In this document: positions 58,495 to 64,000 of the stretch, in pieces
Layout: each line of letters begins with the position of its first letter
Numbering within the stretch: position 1 is the stretch's first letter
From: Labrenzia sp. R4_2
Lineage (GTDB): Bacteria; Pseudomonadota; Alphaproteobacteria; Rhizobiales; Stappiaceae
Assembly (NCBI RefSeq): GCF_017743865.1
Contig: NZ_JAGHRJ010000002.1
Coordinates: 620,001-684,000 of the forward strand
Length of the DNA: 64,000 bases
Direction of reading: 5' to 3'
Program-made: the position numbers and the translations under genes
Notes under the pieces: generated by a model
The model's input: the letters and a program-made list of their open reading frames with translations, nothing else
The model's database searches: none
What the model was told of the DNA's origin: nothing

Positions 58495-59124
58495 ATGATT
58501 GACCTTTACACCTGGACCACGCCGAACGGCCGCAAAGTGTCGATCCTTTTGGAAGAGCTTGGCGTTGACTACACGTCCCATGCAATCGACATCACCAATG
58601 GTGACCAGATGGCACCGGAGTTTCTGGAGATCAGCCCAAACAACAAAATCCCGGCAATTGTGGATCGCGAGACTGGTCTGAAGCTTATGGAATCCGGGGC
58701 AATCATGATTTACCTCGCCGAGAAATACGGCAAGTTTCTCGCCCCGTCCGGAGAAGACCGGGCCCGGACGCTGGAATGGCTGATGTGGCAAATGGGCGGG
58801 TTTGGGCCGATGCTTGGCCAGGCGCATCATTTTGTGCATTTCAATCCGGACAAGTCTGACTATGCCAAGGAGCGCTATTCCACAGAAGCGCGCCGGCTCT
58901 ACGGTGTGCTCGACAAGCAACTTCAAGGGCGCGATTTTATCGCGGGCGATTATTCGATTGCCGATATGGCATGCTGGCCTTGGGCATCGCGCTATGAATG
59001 GCAGGGCGTCAATCTCTCCGATTTTCCGAATGTCCAGGCCTGGTATCAGCGCATAGCTGCACGTCCGGCCGTCCAGCGCGGATATCAAGTGCCGAAAGAC
59101 ATGGGACCGATTCCAGCCGGGTAA
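58495..59124 (+). CDS. Glutathione S-transferase family protein (YfcG/YghU-like)
   Basis: 209 aa, start MIDLYTWTTPNGRKVSILLEELGV with GGAG 7 bp upstream. TPNGRKV is the N-terminal pattern of the Nu-class disulfide-bond reductase YfcG; NNKIPAI and ESGAIMIYLAEKYG bind glutathione, and the C-terminal half has GDYSIADMACWPW. It lies 10 bp before the LysR gene and may be co-transcribed with it. Confidence 0.9.
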   Translation: MIDLYTWTTPNGRKVSILLEELGVDYTSHAIDITNGDQMAPEFLEISPNNKIPAIVDRETGLKLMESGAIMIYLAEKYGKFLAPSGEDRARTLEWLMWQMGGFGPMLGQAHHFVHFNPDKSDYAKERYSTEARRLYGVLDKQLQGRDFIAGDYSIADMACWPWASRYEWQGVNLSDFPNVQAWYQRIAARPAVQRGYQVPKDMGPIPAG

Positions 59125-59134
59125 ACAAGCAGAG

Positions 59135-60028
59135 ATGGACGTCCCAAACCGCATTAAAAATCCGCTCAGCCTCAGTCAATTGCGCGCTCTGGAAGCTGTT
59201 GTACGCCGGGGCAGTTTTTCTGCGGCCGCAAAGGAGATCGGGGTTTCTCAGCCCTCGATTTCCAACCATGTGCATGGATTGGAAAACCGCTTCAAGACCC
59301 GGCTGATCGCCAAATCCGGTTACTCAGTCTCTCCAACACCTGCGCTTGAGGCGCTCTTGCCGAAGATACGGGCGATCCTCGCCCTCACAAGCGATCTGGA
59401 ATCGGAACTGCTTCATCAAAGGCAGCTGGGCGCTGGTGAGCTCAGGATCGGCTATTCGACCTACCAGTTGGCGATCCCGAGAATTTCGGCCTTCATGGCC
59501 CGTCATCCGGAAATATCTATTGAAGCCCGCGCCTTGGCCACCAGCGACATTCTGGACCTGTTTGACAATGGGGACATCGACATCGGCTTTGTAACCGGCC
59601 GGGAAATCCCGGCAGGTCTTGAGGGCGAACTTCTGGTCCAGACGCGCATCGTCATTGCCGCACGCGCCGACCATCCACTGGTATCCAAAGGCACTGTCAG
59701 CTGGAAAGACTTGGAAACCCTTCCGCTGCTGCAACGGGAAAGTTCATCCGGAACCCGCAAGATGTTCGAGGCAGCTGCCACTGTTGCCGGGATCAAACCC
59801 AAAACGATTCTTGCACTCGGATCCTGGGGGTCGATCGCCACCCTGATCCGGTCCGGCATCGGTGTCGGCATTGCCATGGAAGCTGAGATCACAGACCGGG
59901 ATGGCTGTGTCGCAATCCCGATCGACAGCCCTTCCCTCATCGCGAACCATTATGTTGTCTGGCAAAAAGACATGGCAGGCGTTGCTGCAATAGAGGCGTT
60001 CCGGGCAAGCTTGAACACTACAGCCTGA
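59135..60028 (+). CDS. LysR family regulator of the phosphonate genes (probable)
   Basis: 297 aa, HTH LRALEAVVRRGSFSAAAKEIGVSQPSISNH and a CbbR/CysB-like effector domain. It lies 189 bp upstream of phnW in the same direction, with a clear LysR-type dyad (60056-60078) in between. In several bacteria a LysR regulator of this kind (PhnR) controls 2-aminoethylphosphonate use, which makes that the natural reading here. Confidence 0.85.
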   Translation: MDVPNRIKNPLSLSQLRALEAVVRRGSFSAAAKEIGVSQPSISNHVHGLENRFKTRLIAKSGYSVSPTPALEALLPKIRAILALTSDLESELLHQRQLGAGELRIGYSTYQLAIPRISAFMARHPEISIEARALATSDILDLFDNGDIDIGFVTGREIPAGLEGELLVQTRIVIAARADHPLVSKGTVSWKDLETLPLLQRESSSGTRKMFEAAATVAGIKPKTILALGSWGSIATLIRSGIGVGIAMEAEITDRDGCVAIPIDSPSLIANHYVVWQKDMAGVAAIEAFRASLNTTA

Positions 60029-60055
60029 CCCGCTTGCCGATAGCGCCAGCATCAA

Positions 60056-60078
60056 GTCTATAACTAATAATTATAGAC
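60056..60078. promoter_or_regulatory. 23-bp dyad upstream of phnW, LysR box
   Basis: GTCTATAA-CTAATAA-TTATAGAC: perfect 8-bp arms with a 7-base centre, containing a T-N11-A style core. It lies 140 bp upstream of the phnW start and 27 bp after the LysR stop. Confidence 0.6.
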
Positions 60079-60217
60079 AAGATTATTTCATTAAACTGTT
60101 ACGCGAAGAGAGTGTTAAAGGCGCAATGGCCTTTGACGCAGTCTCGGTTATCGCACCAAGACGGCAGGCATCTTGGGCTTAGTTCGCAATTCATATCATG
60201 CCCACAAGGGACCACTC

Positions 60218-61405
60218 ATGACCCAACACCCGCCGGTCTTGCCAAAACCGAAATTCGGCGAGCCCTATCTTTTGACCCCTGGGCCGCTCACAACATCCTT
60301 CGATGTCAAGGAAGCCATGTTGCGGGATTGGGGCAGTTGGGACGGCGATTTCAAGGCAATGACCGCCGAACTCCGGAAAGGCCTCCTTTGTTTGCTGGGC
60401 GATGGCAGTGATGCCTATGACTGTGTCCCGATCCAGGGCAGCGGCACCTTTGCGGTCGAAGCCATGCTGGGCAGTTTCACGCCGAAGACCAAAAAGACCC
60501 TGATCCTGTCCAATGGCGCTTACGGCAAACGCGCAGTTGAAACAATGGCTTATCTTGGCCGCCCGGCTGAAGTGCTGGACAAGGGTGACTATCTTCCGCC
60601 GCGTGGACCGGAAGTCGCCGCCCTTCTGAACGCGGATCCGGAGATCAGCCACGTCCTGGTCGTCCATTGTGAGACAAGCTCCGGCATTCTCAACCCTTTG
60701 CAGGAAATTTCGGACGCCGTTGCCGCCGCGGGCAGAACCCTTTTGATCGATTCCATGTCAGCATTCGGCGCCATTCCCGTCGAGCCGTCAAAGCTCCGGT
60801 TTGCAGCGATGGTATCATCTGCAAACAAATGCATTGAAGGCGTGCCAGGGTTCGGTTTTGTCATCGCACAAAGGGCCGAGCTCGAGGCTGCCAAAAGCAA
60901 CAGCCATTCCATTAGCCTCGATGTACATGCCCAATGGGCACATCTGGAGAAAACCGGTCAGTGGCGATTCACACCGCCAACTCACGTCGTAGCAGCGTTC
61001 ATGGAGGCCTTGCGGGCGCATAAAGCCGAAGACGGCGTTGCTGGTCGTGGTGCACGTTATGCCAGGAACAGGGACGTCATGGTCAATGGCATGCGAGCGC
61101 TTGGATTTGAAACCCTTCTGGACGCCGAATGGTTGTCGCCGATCATCGTCACCTTCTTTTGCCCGGCAGACCCCGCCTTCAGCTTCCCGCGGTTCTACGA
61201 GCTTATGAAAGCACGTGGTTTTATCCTTTATCCGGGCAAACTGACTGTCGTTGACAGCTTCCGGGTCGGCTGCATCGGTCAAATGGACGAACATGTCATG
61301 CGCGGCGTAACCGCCGCCGCTTCTGACGTTTTGAAAGAAATGGGCGTTGAAAGCGCCGCCCCACCTGCAGAAGCGCTCGCAGAGCGCGCAAAACTCGCCG
61401 CTTGA
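60218..61405 (+). CDS. phnW: 2-Aminoethylphosphonate--pyruvate transaminase
   Basis: 395 aa, start MTQHPPVLPKPKFGEPYLLTPGPL (AAGGG 8 bp upstream); the TPGPL motif marks the class V aminotransferases. PLP lysine Lys204 (SSANKCIEG) and Asp178 (LLIDSMS) are present. It converts 2-aminoethylphosphonate and pyruvate to phosphonoacetaldehyde and alanine. It is followed 22 bp later by phnX, the next enzyme. Confidence 0.93.
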   Translation: MTQHPPVLPKPKFGEPYLLTPGPLTTSFDVKEAMLRDWGSWDGDFKAMTAELRKGLLCLLGDGSDAYDCVPIQGSGTFAVEAMLGSFTPKTKKTLILSNGAYGKRAVETMAYLGRPAEVLDKGDYLPPRGPEVAALLNADPEISHVLVVHCETSSGILNPLQEISDAVAAAGRTLLIDSMSAFGAIPVEPSKLRFAAMVSSANKCIEGVPGFGFVIAQRAELEAAKSNSHSISLDVHAQWAHLEKTGQWRFTPPTHVVAAFMEALRAHKAEDGVAGRGARYARNRDVMVNGMRALGFETLLDAEWLSPIIVTFFCPADPAFSFPRFYELMKARGFILYPGKLTVVDSFRVGCIGQMDEHVMRGVTAAASDVLKEMGVESAAPPAEALAERAKLAA

Positions 61406-61427
61406 GCAAACACAAGAAAGAGAACCA

Positions 61428-62210
61428 ATGAGCAAATTCAAAGCTGTCGTTTTCGACTGGGCCGGAACCATGATCGATTTCGGATCCTTCGCACCCATGG
61501 GTGTGTTTGTGAAAGCATTCGAAAAATTCGGCATCAGCGCGAGCATTGATCAGGCCCGTAGCCCAATGGGCATGCCGAAGTGGGACCATATCCGGTCCAT
61601 GATGGACGATCCGGACATTGCTGCTCAATGGCAGGCCAAATACGGCAGCGCCCCAACCAATGCGGACGTCGACAAGGTCTATGAGATCTTTGTGCCAATG
61701 AATGAGGAAGTGGTCGCGGATTATGCCGGCCTTGTTCCAGGCGCCCTGGATACGATCGCTTACCTGCGATCGAACAACGTAAAAATCGGCTCCACCACTG
61801 GATACACCCGGTCCATTATGGAGCGCGTTCTTCCAAGAGCCGCCAAACAGGGCTATGAGCCGGACAATCTGGTGTGTTCTGATGACCTGCCTGAGGGCCG
61901 TCCGGGTCCGCTCGGCATGTATCAGTGCTTTGTTGATCTTGTCGCCTACCCGCCCAGTGCCGTCATCAAGGTCGATGATACGGAGCCCGGCATCGCAGAG
62001 GGCGTGGCAGCCGGCTGCATCACCGTTGGTCTTGCTCTTTCCGGTAATTTTGCAGGAAAAACCCCGGAAGAACTGGCGGCCCTGCCTGAGGCCGAGATCG
62101 ATGCGATCCGGCAGGAAGCAACCGCCAAACTTACGGAAGCTGGCGCAGACTACGTGATCGATACTGTTGCCGATCTGCCCAAACTGATGGATCAGATGGA
62201 AGCTGTATGA
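61428..62210 (+). CDS. phnX: Phosphonoacetaldehyde hydrolase (phosphonatase)
   Basis: 260-aa HAD-superfamily enzyme. Nucleophile Asp10 in VVFDWAGT and Schiff-base Lys51 in MPKWDHIR match the known phosphonatase residues (Asp12 and Lys53 in Bacillus cereus). It cleaves phosphonoacetaldehyde to acetaldehyde and phosphate. Its TGA overlaps the ATG of the following sulfatase-family gene. Confidence 0.94.
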   Translation: MSKFKAVVFDWAGTMIDFGSFAPMGVFVKAFEKFGISASIDQARSPMGMPKWDHIRSMMDDPDIAAQWQAKYGSAPTNADVDKVYEIFVPMNEEVVADYAGLVPGALDTIAYLRSNNVKIGSTTGYTRSIMERVLPRAAKQGYEPDNLVCSDDLPEGRPGPLGMYQCFVDLVAYPPSAVIKVDDTEPGIAEGVAAGCITVGLALSGNFAGKTPEELAALPEAEIDAIRQEATAKLTEAGADYVIDTVADLPKLMDQMEAV

Positions 62211-63709
62211 CGTCGCGTCCAAACATCCTTCTGATAACGGCCGATCAGTGGCGCGGCGATTGCCTCGGCGCTGTCGGTCATCCGGTGGTCAAGACCCCCA
62301 ACCTTGATGCCTTTGCAGAAACGGGCACCGTTTTTGAGAAGCATTATGCGACGACCGCGCCCTGCTCTCCGGCGAGGGCCTCTCTCTACACCGGCCTCTA
62401 TCAGATGAACCATAGAGTGATCTGGAACGGGGCGCCGCTGGACGACCGGTTCGACAACATTGCCCGCACGGCACGAAGAGCCGGATATGTCCCGACTTTG
62501 TTCGGTTATACGGACACCTCGCCGGACCCACGGGTGCATGATCCGAACGATCCGGCCCTCTCCACTTATGAGGGTGTTCTTCCTGGATTTTCTGTTCGTC
62601 AACCGCTGCCCGAAGACGACAAACCCTGGCGCTCCTGGCTGGCCACCCGCGGCCATGATCCGGCATCCTTCGACACCCTGCACCACGTTGAGCCGGAGGA
62701 TGGCGAACTTGTCTCCCGCAAGGCCCCGCGCTATTCCAAGGACGAAACGCAGACCGCTTTCCTAACGGACAGTTTTTTCAATTGGCTTGGCGAACAGGAC
62801 GCAGGAAAGCCCTGGATGGCGCATATTTCATTCCTGCGCCCGCATCCACCGATCACCGTGCCCGAGCCTTATAATACGATGTACGATCCGGATGACGGGC
62901 CTGAGTTCAAGGGCGCCGAAAGCGCATGGCAAGAAGCAGCGTTCCATCCTCTTGTCTCCGCCTTGCAAGAGTACCAGCATCTTTCCAGCCACATTCCCGG
63001 CGCCAACGGCCACGTGCGCGACCTTACCCGACACGATCTAAAGCGCCTTCGCGCGCTCTACTACGGCATGATCACAGAAGTTGACGCGCAGCTTGGCCGC
63101 ATTTTCTCGGCCCTCGATCAGATCGCGGACGACACACTAATCATCTTCACCTCCGATCATGCGGAGATGATGGGCGATCACTGGATGCTCGGCAAAGGCG
63201 GGTTTTACAAAGAGAGTTATCACATCCCCTTGATCATCCGGGGTCCCGGCATGGCCAAGGACAACAGGGTTTCTGCCTTTACTTCTGCCGCAGACATCTT
63301 CCCCACCCTTTTGGACGTTCTAGGGCTCGAGCCCAAACACAAACCTGACGGAAACAGCCTTGCCCCGTATCTTAGAGGCCAAACACCGACCGGTTGGCGG
63401 GATGCTGCGCTATATGAGTTTGACTTCCGGCGTTTGTTACAGTTTTTCCCGGAAGACGTCCGCAAGAGCTGTCAGTCTGGCGGAGCCTCGGCTCTGACAC
63501 GCCTTGGAACCGAGTGGCAATATGTGCACTTCAGCGGATTGCCCAATCTGTTGCTCTCAACAAACGATGAAACGGGTGGGATCAAGAACAAGGCTGACAG
63601 CGAACCGGCAGCTCTGATCCAAAATATGGACGCCCTGCTTTCCAGTCGCATGCGCCACAATGACGAGACACTCGCCCGGACAATGGTGTGGGAGTATTAT
63701 ACCAACTAG
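62207..63709 (+). CDS. Sulfatase-superfamily hydrolase, phosphonate monoester hydrolase-like
   Basis: 500-aa alkaline-phosphatase-superfamily enzyme. The formylglycine motif APCSPARAS (Cys53-S-P-A-R57), metal ligands Asp13 (ITADQ), Asp317-His318 (SDHAE) and Lys330 are all present. PMH-type enzymes of rhizobia have this layout. The 4-bp overlap with phnX implies a shared pathway: releasing aminoethylphosphonate from a monoester would supply PhnW. A formylglycine-generating enzyme encoded elsewhere is needed for activity. An ordinary sulfatase cannot be excluded. Confidence 0.83.
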   Translation: MTSRPNILLITADQWRGDCLGAVGHPVVKTPNLDAFAETGTVFEKHYATTAPCSPARASLYTGLYQMNHRVIWNGAPLDDRFDNIARTARRAGYVPTLFGYTDTSPDPRVHDPNDPALSTYEGVLPGFSVRQPLPEDDKPWRSWLATRGHDPASFDTLHHVEPEDGELVSRKAPRYSKDETQTAFLTDSFFNWLGEQDAGKPWMAHISFLRPHPPITVPEPYNTMYDPDDGPEFKGAESAWQEAAFHPLVSALQEYQHLSSHIPGANGHVRDLTRHDLKRLRALYYGMITEVDAQLGRIFSALDQIADDTLIIFTSDHAEMMGDHWMLGKGGFYKESYHIPLIIRGPGMAKDNRVSAFTSAADIFPTLLDVLGLEPKHKPDGNSLAPYLRGQTPTGWRDAALYEFDFRRLLQFFPEDVRKSCQSGGASALTRLGTEWQYVHFSGLPNLLLSTNDETGGIKNKADSEPAALIQNMDALLSSRMRHNDETLARTMVWEYYTN

Positions 63710-63806
63710 CATAGCTTTCAGCGATAGACTTTAGGCCGCGTTAAACCCGTTCAGCGACACTGCACATAGGAAAACGGTCAGCTAGGTTCGTCGGAGGCTT
63801 CAAAAC

Positions 63807-64000
63807 GTGGCTGTCCCCATCGGGATTACAACAAGCAGCGGAACACTGTGGCGCAGGCTCGCGGCCGCTTATGCGGCCGTGTTCGCACTGTCTTGCCTCG
63901 TCCTTTCAGACACTGCTGTAGCAACAGAACCAGCTCTTAGGGTCATCGACAGCACGGACGCGCCCTGGCCCTCCATTGGCCGGGTGAATGTAGCTGGCTA
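63807..64000 (+). CDS. Trypsin-like serine protease (partial, cut by right edge)
   Basis: The GTG at 63807-63809 has GGAGG 9 bp upstream. A signal peptide (RRLAAAYAAVFALSCLVLSDTAVA) is followed by EPALRVIDSTDAPWPSIGRVNVAG, the usual N-terminal segment of bacterial trypsin-like (S1) secreted proteases before the GTLI/AAHC region. Only 64 codons are visible, so catalytic residues are outside the window. Confidence 0.5.
   Translation, partial: MAVPIGITTSSGTLWRRLAAAYAAVFALSCLVLSDTAVATEPALRVIDSTDAPWPSIGRVNVAG

Overview
The window (about 58-60% GC by eye) is a chromosomal segment of an alphaproteobacterium. Protein wording, the two near-identical tuf genes, the heterotetrameric sarcosine oxidase, the DddP-like M24 protein and the phosphonate genes suggest a marine Roseibium/Labrenzia/Stappia-type or related lineage. 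That placement is inference; there is no 16S gene here.

Region 1 (1-20.3 kb, all minus strand) is the transcription/translation block, read from high to low coordinates: promoter, tRNA-Tyr, tRNA-Gly, tuf, tRNA-Trp, secE, nusG, rplK, rplA, rplJ, rplL, rpoB, rpoC. A 97-aa acidic protein and a chemotaxis receptor (MCP) follow, then the str operon rpsL-rpsG-fusA-tuf, whose last gene runs off the left edge. Strong hairpins sit in most of the long gaps (rplA/rplJ, rplL/rpoB, rpoC end, tuf end, tRNA-Trp/secE).

Region 2 (20.5-25 kb) is mixed housekeeping: a GST, a MarR regulator whose 20-bp palindrome touches its own start codon, a PaaI-like thioesterase, RlmB, a HmuQ-like ABM protein, a small RTX protein and tRNA-Thr.

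Region 3 (25.3-41.5 kb, minus strand) is a catabolic locus. A FadR-type GntR lies upstream of a probable operon of two non-metal pita-bread (M24) proteins related to creatinase and ectoine hydrolase, a 67-aa AtzG/GatC-like protein, an amidase-signature enzyme and SoxB-SoxD-SoxA-SoxG. Three TTGGTATACC-type sites lie in the GntR/M24 gap. Beside it is a complete oligopeptide-type ABC importer (binding protein, two permeases, one fused double ATPase).

Region 4 (41.9-53.7 kb) holds a non-pyrrolysine MttB-type methyltransferase, an enolase-superfamily enzyme resembling hydroxyproline-betaine epimerase/hydroxyproline dehydratase, two SDRs, a LysR/permease pair, and an operon of a DapA-family aldolase, a PuuC-like aldehyde dehydrogenase and a PuuB/DadA-like flavin oxidase. 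These are flanked by a GntR and a GlxA-type (DJ-1/AraC) regulator. Taken together, regions 3 and 4 look like machinery for importing and dismantling N-methylated, possibly amidine-, guanidine- or proline-derived compounds.

Region 5 (53.9-64 kb) contains an OYE-family enzyme, a LysR divergent from a DddP-like M24 metalloenzyme that lacks the expected catalytic Asp, a YkuD lipoprotein, a GST, a LysR with a dyad operator, and a phosphonate operon phnW-phnX plus a sulfatase/phosphonate-monoester-hydrolase-type gene. It ends with the start of a trypsin-like protease cut by the right edge.
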